A stretch of 10,350 nt of DNA from Syntrophorhabdaceae bacterium (GTDB lineage Bacteria; Desulfobacterota; Syntrophorhabdia; Syntrophorhabdales; Syntrophorhabdaceae): contig JAOAHW010000231.1 in the NCBI GenBank assembly GCA_026415015.1, forward strand, positions 1-10,350. Reading direction: 5' to 3'. The position numbers and the translations under genes were made by a program. This document shows, one piece after another, positions 1 through 5,449 of the stretch (its first letter is position 1; each line of letters begins with the position of its first letter). The notes beneath the pieces were generated by a model that worked only from the letters and a program-made list of their open reading frames with translations, was not told where the DNA came from and searched no databases.

Positions 1-19
1 AGATGTGTATAAGAGACAG
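1..19 (+). other. Nextera/Tn5 mosaic-end adapter (library artefact)
   Basis: The first 19 bases are exactly AGATGTGTATAAGAGACAG, the transposase adapter used in Nextera tagmentation libraries. Its exact reverse complement closes the window at 10332..10350. This is synthetic sequence left by incomplete trimming, not part of the genome, and it should be masked before any search. Any reading frame that runs into it is artificial there. Confidence 0.98.
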
Positions 20-20
20 T

Positions 21-98
21 AATTATATAGTAAAACCCTTTACCCCTGAAAAGCTACAGGCAGCCATAGAAAAGGCTAAAGAGCGCATAGCAAAATAA
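21..98 (+). CDS. cheY: CheY-like response regulator, C-terminal fragment (5' end cut by contig edge)
   Basis: Only the last 25 codons survive, followed by TAA at 96..98. The peptide opens with NYIVKPF, the beta5 segment of a receiver domain. It carries the conserved Lys-Pro pair that contacts the phosphorylated Asp, followed by a final amphipathic helix (PEKLQAAIEKAKERIAK). The protein stops right after this helix, so no output domain follows the receiver. That is the single-domain CheY arrangement, although an N-terminal extension cannot be excluded. The phosphoacceptor Asp and acidic pocket lie outside the window. cheX starts 17 bases downstream on the same strand, so a CheY and its phosphatase are probably cotranscribed. 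The truncation is caused by the adapter-bounded contig edge, not by mutation. That it is the chemotaxis CheY rather than another single-domain receiver is inferred from the neighbour. Confidence 0.8.
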   Translation, partial: NYIVKPFTPEKLQAAIEKAKERIAK

Positions 99-115
99 TT
101 TTTGGAGGGAGTATT

Positions 116-598
116 ATGGATGTCCAGTATATCAACCCCTTTATTGTGGCTGCCCAGACAGTCTTTAAGACCATGCTCAGTATAAACATAGATATGGGAA
201 AGCCGCAATTAAAAAATACCTGTGTAACATCAGGGGATATAACAGGTATAATGGGCCTTGCCGGTGATAAAAAAGGTACAGTGGCAATAAGCTTGAGAGA
301 GCAGGGCGCAAAATATATCTATAAGACCCTGATAGGCGATGAGTGCGATGGTATCACCCAGGATGTTGTGGATGCCGTTGGCGAGATAACAAATATCATC
401 TCGGGTCAGGCAAGAAAGGAGTTTGAGAAGAAAGGGATAAACCTCAATGCCGCGATACCCATGGTTATAGTAGGGAAACGGGTGGAGATGAATTTTATAA
501 CCAAACTGCCAATCATATCTTTGCCTTTTTATTTTTCGCTGAATAATGGCCATGACGGAGAAAAAGAGGTGGTCTATATAGACTTTTCCTTTGAATAA
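116..598 (+). CDS. cheX: CheX-type CheY-P phosphatase
   Basis: A 160-residue protein of the CheC/CheX/FliY phosphatase family. CheX is known to dimerise and speed hydrolysis of phospho-CheY in the cytoplasm, resetting the signal to the flagellar motor. The family signature is visible: residues 86-99 read DAVGEITNIISGQA, with the catalytic pair Glu90 and Asn93 in the E-x2-N arrangement on the long helix. The N-terminal part (MDVQYINPFIVAAQTVF) and the SGDITGIMGLAGDKKGTVAISL strand pair, given here as two motifs around residues 39-48 and 49-60, also fit the fold. Its length is close to the usual ~155 residues, and there is one active-site copy as in CheX, not two as in CheC. The start is set by GGAGG at 104..108, seven bases before the ATG. 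It lies directly after the cheY-like fragment, its likely substrate. No convincing intrinsic terminator follows. Confidence 0.9.
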   Translation: MDVQYINPFIVAAQTVFKTMLSINIDMGKPQLKNTCVTSGDITGIMGLAGDKKGTVAISLREQGAKYIYKTLIGDECDGITQDVVDAVGEITNIISGQARKEFEKKGINLNAAIPMVIVGKRVEMNFITKLPIISLPFYFSLNNGHDGEKEVVYIDFSFE

Positions 599-653
599 GA
601 TTTTCAGGTCTAAACATCTTTATAAAAAAATCCACTTGGCCTTGAATATCTAA

Positions 654-670
654 GTGTCAAATTGTTGACG
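654..670. repeat. Near-palindrome GTGTCAA-N4-TTGACGC fragment
   Basis: GTGTCAA (654..660) and TTGACGC (665..671) are inverted copies with one mismatch, around a 4-base spacer ATTG. The arrangement matches the perfect palindrome at 2563..2580 (TTGTCAA-TTAA-TTGACAA), and the two share TGTCAA-N4-TTGAC. It lies 55 bases past the cheX stop and 66 bases past the stop of the minus-strand small frame, so it sits between two convergent 3' ends. No T-run follows immediately, which argues against a simple terminator. A regulator binding site is possible but unproven. Confidence 0.4.
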
Positions 671-736
671 CACAGTTTTACCAGGCTACAGTCTTTGATG
701 ACAGTGGAATGTGCTTAAAAAATTCAATAAATTCAG

Positions 737-871
737 CTATATTGATTCTAATTTAATAGATAGGGTAAGGATATAGCTTATGAGTTCTTTTCTTTCTTTT
801 AAGGTGAGTCTGAAGTAATTATTACTCTCCATCAATATGCCTATAATCTCTCTTATGGATCTAATGTCCAT
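737..871 (-). CDS. Small minus-strand ORF of 44 codons, unknown function, behind a sigma-28-like promoter
   Basis: Read on the minus strand, the frame starts MDIRSIREIIGILMESNN and ends SIKLESI, with TAG at 739..737. It is rich in charged and aliphatic residues (ERKELISYIL), as expected for a small helical protein, with no Cys, Trp or signal peptide. Two ATGs are possible, at 877 and 871. GAGG at 883..880 leaves only 2 bases before the first but 8 before the second, so I chose 871; the alternative adds Met-Ala. A sigma-28-type promoter sits just upstream at 919..893, which would give a leader of about 15 bases. It is transcribed convergently toward cheX. I do not recognise a family, and it is not an obvious FlgM, FliT or FlhD. 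The promoter hints at a late flagellar or chemotaxis role. A chance frame, or an RNA gene, remains possible. Confidence 0.45.
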   Translation of the reverse strand: MDIRSIREIIGILMESNNYFRLTLKERKELISYILTLSIKLESI

Positions 872-892
872 CGCCATATCCTCGTATGTTTA

Positions 893-919
893 TTATCGGT
901 GAAAATAATAAAAAGTTAA
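893..919 (-). promoter_or_regulatory. Sigma-28 (FliA)-like promoter, minus strand
   Basis: On the minus strand the sequence reads TTAACTTT (919..912), an 11-base spacer, then ACCGATAA (900..893). The enterobacterial FliA consensus is TAAAGTTT-N11-GCCGATAA. The match is 6/8 for the -35 element, 7/8 for the -10 element, with the exact spacer length. The predicted start is near 886, just before the GAGG ribosome binding site (883..880) of the small frame ending at 737. The coincidence of promoter, binding site and open frame raises confidence. No other copy of this -10 core with a matching -35 was noticed in the window. Confidence 0.55.
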
Positions 920-1099
920 ACATCATCAAACCCAAACTACTACTTTACAAAATTTCCAAAATCTTTTAATCTGATATAAGAACTCTGCAAAAATCATGCA
1001 AGGGTTGAAATGAATACCACAAAATGGGGTAATAACAGGGGTTAAAAAGGGATTTGCCATTGTACCTCATGATTATTAAAGGTTTATAGACAGGATAGC

Positions 1100-2557
1100 A
1101 TGGATAAGTCAGCAGATAACGAGGCAAAAAAAGGCAGGATTATCATTGTTGACGACGAAGAGAGCATATTGATGCTCCTTACAGAGTTCCTGCGGGGTAA
1201 TGGTTATGAGGTTGACCCTTATATAGATAGCAAAGATGCCCTTTCAGCCCTTAAGACCGGTTCATATCAGATACTTATAACAGACCTATCTATGCCTAAG
1301 ATAGATGGACTGCAGTTAATAAGCTATATTCAGAAGGAGTATTTAAACACTCTCGGCATAGTTATAACAGGCTATGGGACAATGGAGAGTGCTATAACTG
1401 CCATGAGGTGTGGGGCATTTGATTATATTTTAAAGCCCTTTAAATTAGAGGATATACTCTCTACGATTGAATCAGCTATATATTATTACAAGCTTTTAAA
1501 GAGTGAAAACATAAAAAAAGAACTTTCATCAAAGGCAAGCCTGATGAGGAGATTTTCTCAAAGCAGGCTTTTACTTGAGAACGCCCTCTTAAAAGACTGC
1601 CTTAAACAGAAATACAGTTTTAATAATATAATTGGTGTAAGTCTTGGTATGCAGAAGGTATTTGAGCTTATAGAGAAGGTGGCGGATACCAATGCCACGA
1701 CCCTTATTACAGGTGAGAGTGGAGTAGGAAAAGAGCTTGTTGCAAAGGCAATACATTATAATTCATCAAGGAAAGACAACCCCATTGTAGTTGTAAACTG
1801 TGGTGCCATACCGGAAAACCTCCTGGAGAGTGAGCTTTTTGGTTATGAAAAGGGTGCATTCACAGGGGCATATAACACCAAACATGGGAAATTTGAGGTG
1901 GCAGACAAAGGAACTATATTCCTCGATGAGATAGGGGATATGAGCCTCAGTCTCCAGGTAAAACTGCTGAGGGTGCTCCAGGAAAAGACCTTTGAGAGGA
2001 TAGGCGGGTCAAAGACAATCAAGGTAGATATAAGATTTATTGCCGCGACAAACAGAGACCTGGAAAAGATGGTCAAAGAAGGTCAATTCAGGGAAGACCT
2101 ATACTATAGGTTAAACGTGGTGCCCATTCATATACCGCCTTTAAGGGAACGGAAACAGGACATACCTTTACTTATTAGCTATTTTCTCGAGCAATCCAAC
2201 CGTATAAATGACGCCAGAGTAGAAGGGTTTGATGATAGCGCCATGGAGGTTCTCATGGCCTATGAATATCCTGGCAATGTAAGGGAACTAAATAATATAG
2301 TGGAGAGGGTTGTGGTGATAAAAAAGAAAGGCGTCATAACAATAGAAGACCTGCCTGAGAAACTATGGACACTTAAAGAAAGGGAACAGCAGATAGACAT
2401 CCAGAGAGGCTATGAAACACTTGTTACTGAATTTGAAAAGGCCATTATTATGAAGGCCCTTAAGGAGACTAAGGGTGTAAAGAGTAAGGCAGCAAGCATT
2501 TTGAATATAAATAGGACAACACTTATAGAAAAGATGAAGCGTCTAAAGATGGAATGA
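1100..2557 (+). CDS. NtrC-family sigma-54-dependent response regulator in the flrA/fleQ position
   Basis: A 485-residue cytoplasmic activator with three domains. The receiver (about 12-125) keeps the acidic pair Asp18/Asp19, phosphoacceptor Asp62, Thr90 and Lys112. The AAA+ domain (about 174-415) has Walker A GESGVGKE (205-212), the sigma-54-contacting GAFTGA loop (252-257), Walker B with Asp276/Glu277, and the FREDLYYRL arginine segment. A Fis-type helix-turn-helix ends the protein (about 462-483, KAASILNINRTTLIEKMKRL). The linker between receiver and AAA+ is long and helical (about 125-172). Such proteins bind upstream sites and use ATP to open sigma-54 promoters. The start has a weak AGGA at 1092..1095. 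It is transcribed alone, 173 bases before flrB. That slot matches flrA/fleQ, yet those proteins have a degenerate receiver and this one is intact, so I give no symbol. Its kinase is not adjacent unless it shares the downstream one. Confidence 0.9.
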   Translation: MDKSADNEAKKGRIIIVDDEESILMLLTEFLRGNGYEVDPYIDSKDALSALKTGSYQILITDLSMPKIDGLQLISYIQKEYLNTLGIVITGYGTMESAITAMRCGAFDYILKPFKLEDILSTIESAIYYYKLLKSENIKKELSSKASLMRRFSQSRLLLENALLKDCLKQKYSFNNIIGVSLGMQKVFELIEKVADTNATTLITGESGVGKELVAKAIHYNSSRKDNPIVVVNCGAIPENLLESELFGYEKGAFTGAYNTKHGKFEVADKGTIFLDEIGDMSLSLQVKLLRVLQEKTFERIGGSKTIKVDIRFIAATNRDLEKMVKEGQFREDLYYRLNVVPIHIPPLRERKQDIPLLISYFLEQSNRINDARVEGFDDSAMEVLMAYEYPGNVRELNNIVERVVVIKKKGVITIEDLPEKLWTLKEREQQIDIQRGYETLVTEFEKAIIMKALKETKGVKSKAASILNINRTTLIEKMKRLKME

Positions 2558-2562
2558 TCTCT

Positions 2563-2580
2563 TTGTCAATTAATTGACAA
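2563..2580. repeat. Perfect 18-bp palindrome with trailing T-run; candidate activator site or weak terminator
   Basis: TTGTCAATTAATTGACAA is its own reverse complement and begins 5 bases after the stop of the activator gene at 1100..2557. Two readings compete. As RNA it can form a 7-bp stem with a UUAA loop followed by TTTTT (2581..2585), but with only two G-C pairs the hairpin would be weak. As DNA it fits the TGT-N10-ACA pattern known for NifA sites, and it ends 123 bases before the -24 element of the sigma-54 promoter at 2704..2719. That is the usual distance for an enhancer used by NtrC-family activators. The related site at 654..670 and nearby GTCAAT copies make the binding-site reading somewhat more attractive. 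Confidence 0.55.
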
Positions 2581-2662
2581 TTTTTCAGACGCCCTTTAGC
2601 CAGTAACAGAACAAGACGAATAGCTATAGATAAGACTTTTCTTTCATGAACAGTGTTTTTGT

Positions 2663-2696
2663 TTGTCAATATCTGCAGTAATAACCGGTCAATTAA
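2663..2696 (+). repeat. Two further copies of the palindrome arm (TTGTCAAT and GTCAATTAA)
   Basis: TTGTCAAT at 2663..2670 repeats the left arm of the 2563..2580 palindrome exactly, 100 bases downstream. GTCAATTAA at 2688..2696 repeats nine bases of its core. Both are direct copies without a matching inverted arm, and they lie 7 to 40 bases upstream of the sigma-54 -24 box. They could be half-sites for the same regulator, or coincidence in AT-rich DNA. Confidence 0.3.
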
Positions 2697-2703
2697 AGGT
2701 TTC

Positions 2704-2719
2704 TGGTATGCAATTTGCA
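2704..2719 (+). promoter_or_regulatory. Sigma-54 (-24/-12) promoter for the flrBC-flg-fli operon
   Basis: TGGTATGCAATTTGCA has the invariant GG (2705..2706) and GC (2717..2718) separated by exactly 10 bases. It closely follows the consensus TGGCAC-N5-TTGCA: the -12 element TTGCA is perfect and the -24 element matches 4 of 6. Counting C2718 as -12, transcription should start near 2730, at or one base before the ATG of the kinase gene at 2731. Palindromic sequence and arm copies occur 8-140 bases upstream, where an activator would bind. It is the only well-spaced sigma-54 element I found in the intergenic regions. Confidence 0.85.
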
Positions 2720-2730
2720 GTTAAAATAGC

Positions 2731-3825
2731 ATGGTCATATCTGAGACAGAACTATTAAAGGATGCATTTTCAGAATTCGCAAGGGCATCAGACTCCATAA
2801 TAAATTACTACAATGTCCTTGAGACACAAATAAGACTCTTAAAGGAAGAGGTGGAGAAAAAAAACAGGGAACTCGAAAGGGCAAAGGAGTATCTCCATAA
2901 TATACTTGATTCTGTTCCCATGGGCATTGTGGTTCTGGATCAGAAATCCATATCCTTTATTAATAAGGCAGCAGAGAGGCTCGATTCAAACAGGATAATC
3001 GATAGTTTTAATGGTAGTACTGATAAGTCCGGTGTAGTAAAGAATGGCAGGGGTTATTATAGATGGAAAAAGGATATGCTCCAGAATGGATTCAAGGGCA
3101 AAGAAGTCCTTATTATAGAGGATGTCACTGAATTTGAAAAGATGAAGGAGAGGCTTGACAGGGATGAGAGACTCAAGGCAATGGGTGAGATGGCTGCAAG
3201 GATAGCCCACGAGATAAAGAACCCCCTTGGCAGTATGGTGCTATTTTTGTCCATGCTCTCAGATGGCAAATTGAGGAAGAAGGATAAAAAATATGTGGAA
3301 TATATCCGCTTTGGTATCCAGACCATAGACAGGATCATCAACAACATCCTATCTTACACAAGGCCAAAAACCCTTGCACTGAAAAAAGAGAAGATAACAA
3401 AGGTCATTGAAGATATCCTTGAGTTTATGATGCCCTCCATACTGAGCAGGAATATAGATATAAATTATAGGGTTGAATACCATGGCACATCCTTTTTTGA
3501 TCCTGACATGATGAAGCTCGTACTTATGAATTTTTTTAGTAATGCCATGGATGCCATAAAAGGCAGGGGCTTAATAAAAATAGATGTGCGAGAGGAACAG
3601 GGATATATAGTAATAGTTATCAATGATAATGGGATTGGCATGGACGATGATACAAGGAAAAATATCTTTAACCCATTTTTTACCACAAAGGATAAGGGTG
3701 TTGGCCTAGGCCTTTTCATTGTCCATAATATTGTTCATGCCCATAAGGGATATATAGAGGTAGAATCCCAAGAGGGTGTGGGCACCACATTTTTTGTATA
3801 TCTACCAAAGGAAAGACAGCAATGA
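2731..3825 (+). CDS. flrB: FlrB/FleS-type cytoplasmic sensor histidine kinase
   Basis: A 364-residue kinase with no membrane segment, expected to phosphorylate the activator encoded next (flrC). An N-terminal helix and coiled coil (about 5-55, including DAFSEFARASDSI and LKEEVEKKNRELERAKEYL) resembles FlrB/FleS N-termini. A short PAS-like domain follows (about 55-135). The HisKA H-box contains His160 in ARIAHEIKNPLGSM. The ATPase domain shows the N-box Asn271 (FFSNAMDAI), the G1 box DNGIGM (299-304), the F-box FNPFFTTK (313-320) and the G2 box GVGLGLF (323-329). The ATG at 2731 is fixed from upstream by an in-frame TAA at 2722..2724, and no other ATG occurs before codon 64. No Shine-Dalgarno sequence precedes it, and the sigma-54 promoter puts +1 at about 2730, so its mRNA looks leaderless. 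It overlaps flrC by 4 bases (ATGA). In related systems the signal is assembly of the MS ring/export gate; that is inference here. Confidence 0.88.
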   Translation: MVISETELLKDAFSEFARASDSIINYYNVLETQIRLLKEEVEKKNRELERAKEYLHNILDSVPMGIVVLDQKSISFINKAAERLDSNRIIDSFNGSTDKSGVVKNGRGYYRWKKDMLQNGFKGKEVLIIEDVTEFEKMKERLDRDERLKAMGEMAARIAHEIKNPLGSMVLFLSMLSDGKLRKKDKKYVEYIRFGIQTIDRIINNILSYTRPKTLALKKEKITKVIEDILEFMMPSILSRNIDINYRVEYHGTSFFDPDMMKLVLMNFFSNAMDAIKGRGLIKIDVREEQGYIVIVINDNGIGMDDDTRKNIFNPFFTTKDKGVGLGLFIVHNIVHAHKGYIEVESQEGVGTTFFVYLPKERQQ

Positions 3826-5123
3826 AGGCAAATGTCCTTGTAATTGATGACGATTACCATATGAGGGTCGCTTTAAAAGAATCCCTTACAAAGGTGGGCT
3901 ACTCTGTGGCTACTGCGGAAGACGGGATAAAGGCAATAAATGAGATGGATAAATGTATATTTGACCTTATCATTACCGATGTGAAGATGCCACATCTTAA
4001 CGGCATTGACCTCCTAAAACATGTGAGAAAAGAGCACCCCTTTCTCCCTGTTATACTTGTTACTGCCTATGGAACTATACAGGATGCAGTGACAGTCATA
4101 AAGGAGGGTGCCTTTGATTATATCCAGAAGCCCTTTACAGCAGAGGCACTTTACAATACAGTCAGACGTGCCCTGGGTGTAAATAATGGTAAGATAATCT
4201 ATGCCTCAAAGGCAATAAAGGAAGTGCTTTTAAAGGCAGAGAGGGTGGCAAAATCAGATGCCACTGTCCTTATTTTAGGGGAAAGCGGTGTGGGTAAGGA
4301 GCTTATCTCCCGTTTTATCCATGAAAATAGCCCTAGGTCTCAAATGCCCTTTGTTCCGGTAAACTGTGCAGCCCTCCCGGAAAATCTCCTGGAGAGTGAG
4401 CTATTTGGCTATGAAAAGGGTGCATTTACAGGTGCATCTTCAAGAAAGATGGGTAAATTCGAGCTTGCAGATAAGGGTACAATACTCCTCGATGAGATAA
4501 CAGAGATGGATTTTAGGCTCCAGGCCAAGCTTCTAAGGGTCCTCCAGGAAAAAGAAATCGAGGTAGTAGGCTCAAAATATCCAAAGAAGATAGATGTGAA
4601 GGTTATTGCCACCACCAATAGAAATATAAAGAAGATGGTGACAGAAGGCAGGTTTCGTGAGGACCTTTATTACAGGCTTAATGTATTTCCCATATATGTA
4701 CCACCTTTAAGGGAGAGGAAGGAGGATATCCCTGAACTTGTGGCATATTTCTTGCGTAAACATTCTAAGGGTATGGATGTTAGTATAAGTGATGATGCCA
4801 TGAGGTTTTTGATGGATAATAACTGGAAGGGCAATGCCAGGGAGCTTGAAAATGTAATAGCGAGGGCATGTATATTATCTAACTACTCTGTTATAAAATT
4901 GACACACCTAAAAGATATGGAGATTGCCCAGGAATCCACCCAGGGTTCAATAAAGGATATGGAGATAAAACTCATACTTGATGCCCTAAAAACCTGTCAA
5001 GGCAACAAAACAAAGGCTGCATCAATCCTGGGGATAACAGCGAGGACACTGAGAAATAAGCTTAAAGAGTATAGAGAGATGGGGATATTACCAGATAAAG
5101 GGGTAAAAAATGGATATAATTGA
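3822..5123 (+). CDS. flrC: FlrC/FleR-type sigma-54-dependent flagellar response regulator
   Basis: A 433-residue NtrC-family activator, the expected partner of the kinase it overlaps by 4 bases. The receiver (1-118) has Asp9/Asp10, phosphoacceptor Asp53, Thr81 and Lys103. The linker is very short, and the AAA+ domain begins near 128 in the FlrC/FleR style. Walker A is GESGVGKE (153-160), GAFTGA is at 200-205, Walker B contains Asp224/Glu225 and the arginine region is FREDLYYRL. The C-terminal Fis-type helix-turn-helix contains KTKAASILGITARTLRNKL (about 396-414), and the ending ARTLRNKLKEYREMGI is typical of FlrC/FleR. These proteins switch on sigma-54 promoters of basal-body, hook and rod genes. 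Translation is probably coupled to flrB, and its own end overlaps flgB by 14 bases. It is clearly paralogous to the activator at 1100..2557, with a strikingly similar DNA stretch around GAFTGA, but its linker is about 45 residues shorter. Confidence 0.92.
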   Translation: MKANVLVIDDDYHMRVALKESLTKVGYSVATAEDGIKAINEMDKCIFDLIITDVKMPHLNGIDLLKHVRKEHPFLPVILVTAYGTIQDAVTVIKEGAFDYIQKPFTAEALYNTVRRALGVNNGKIIYASKAIKEVLLKAERVAKSDATVLILGESGVGKELISRFIHENSPRSQMPFVPVNCAALPENLLESELFGYEKGAFTGASSRKMGKFELADKGTILLDEITEMDFRLQAKLLRVLQEKEIEVVGSKYPKKIDVKVIATTNRNIKKMVTEGRFREDLYYRLNVFPIYVPPLRERKEDIPELVAYFLRKHSKGMDVSISDDAMRFLMDNNWKGNARELENVIARACILSNYSVIKLTHLKDMEIAQESTQGSIKDMEIKLILDALKTCQGNKTKAASILGITARTLRNKLKEYREMGILPDKGVKNGYN

Positions 5124-5448
5124 TATTGTAGAAAAGGCATTAAATGTAAGGTCTTTTTACCATAAAATCATTGCAGGGAATATTGCCAATGTAGAGACTC
5201 CTCATTTTAAGGAAAAGGACATTGATTTTAATAGAGAGCTTGAAAAACAGCTATCAGGCACAAATACCTTTAATATAATAGAGAAGACAGAGGACGATGG
5301 TATAAATTCTGCAGATGGCAATACTGTGAACATAGAGGCCCAGATGGTGAAACTTAATGAGAACAGCATGATGTATAGTGCTCTCGTTCAGATGATAACT
5401 AAAAGGTTTTCTATGATGCGTTATATGATCAATGAGGGGAGGAGATAA
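5110..5448 (+). CDS. flgB: Flagellar proximal rod protein FlgB
   Basis: A 112-residue rod subunit exported by the flagellar type III apparatus and assembled in the periplasm next to FliE and FlgC. The N-terminal signature NIANVETPHFKEKDIDF (24-40) corresponds to the family's N-I-A-N-x-x-T-P motif. The C-terminal helix from GNTVNIEAQMVKL through ENSMMYSALVQMITKRFSMM (about 70-104) is also diagnostic. It is shorter than the ~138 residues of E. coli FlgB because the variable middle (about 45-69) is compact. Both conserved ends are present, so it is not truncated. The start lies inside the last 14 bases of flrC, with AAGGGG a few bases upstream, so translation is probably coupled. No cleavable signal peptide is present, as expected for an exported rod protein. 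Confidence 0.93.
   Translation: MDIIDIVEKALNVRSFYHKIIAGNIANVETPHFKEKDIDFNRELEKQLSGTNTFNIIEKTEDDGINSADGNTVNIEAQMVKLNENSMMYSALVQMITKRFSMMRYMINEGRR
5438..5442 (+). promoter_or_regulatory. Ribosome binding site that sets the flgC start
   Basis: GGAGG lies inside the purine run GAGGGGAGGAG that forms the end of flgB. It is 7 bases before the ATG at 5450. An in-frame ATG at 5432 lies upstream of this site and would add six residues (MRGGDN) not expected at FlgC N-termini, so 5450 is the better start. Confidence 0.8.
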
Positions 5449-5449
5449 T

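Larger units (their letters stand above)
599..1099. other. 501-base intergenic region between cheX and the sigma-54 activator gene
   Basis: Neither strand has a long coding frame here, and the stretch is distinctly AT-rich. It holds a near-palindrome at 654..670, a 44-codon minus-strand frame at 737..871 and a sigma-28-like promoter match on the minus strand at 893..919. Between about 920 and 1090 I see only AT-rich sequence and short G-runs (GGGGTAATAACAGGGG near 1026..1041). No sigma-54 element with GG-N10-GC spacing was found ahead of the gene at 1100, so that gene probably uses a housekeeping promoter that I cannot place with confidence. Confidence 0.6.

Noticed and set aside
23..208. A 61-codon minus-strand open frame near the left edge.
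   Set aside because: It is antisense to the cheY fragment and to the start of cheX and has no supporting ribosome site or recognisable content.
1005..1033. A possible sigma-70 promoter for the activator gene: TTGAAA, 17-base spacer, GGTAAT.
   Set aside because: The -35 box is good, but the -10 box lacks the conserved second-position A and first T. In AT-rich DNA such matches are common, so it is not called.
1026..1058. GG- and TTGC-containing sequence ahead of the gene at 1100 that suggests a sigma-54 promoter.
   Set aside because: The distance between any GG pair and the GC of TTGCC is not 10 bases, a spacing sigma-54 does not tolerate well.
5432..5449. An upstream in-frame ATG for flgC adding six residues.
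   Set aside because: It precedes the strong GGAGG at 5438..5442, and the extra residues are not expected at FlgC N-termini; 5450 is better placed.
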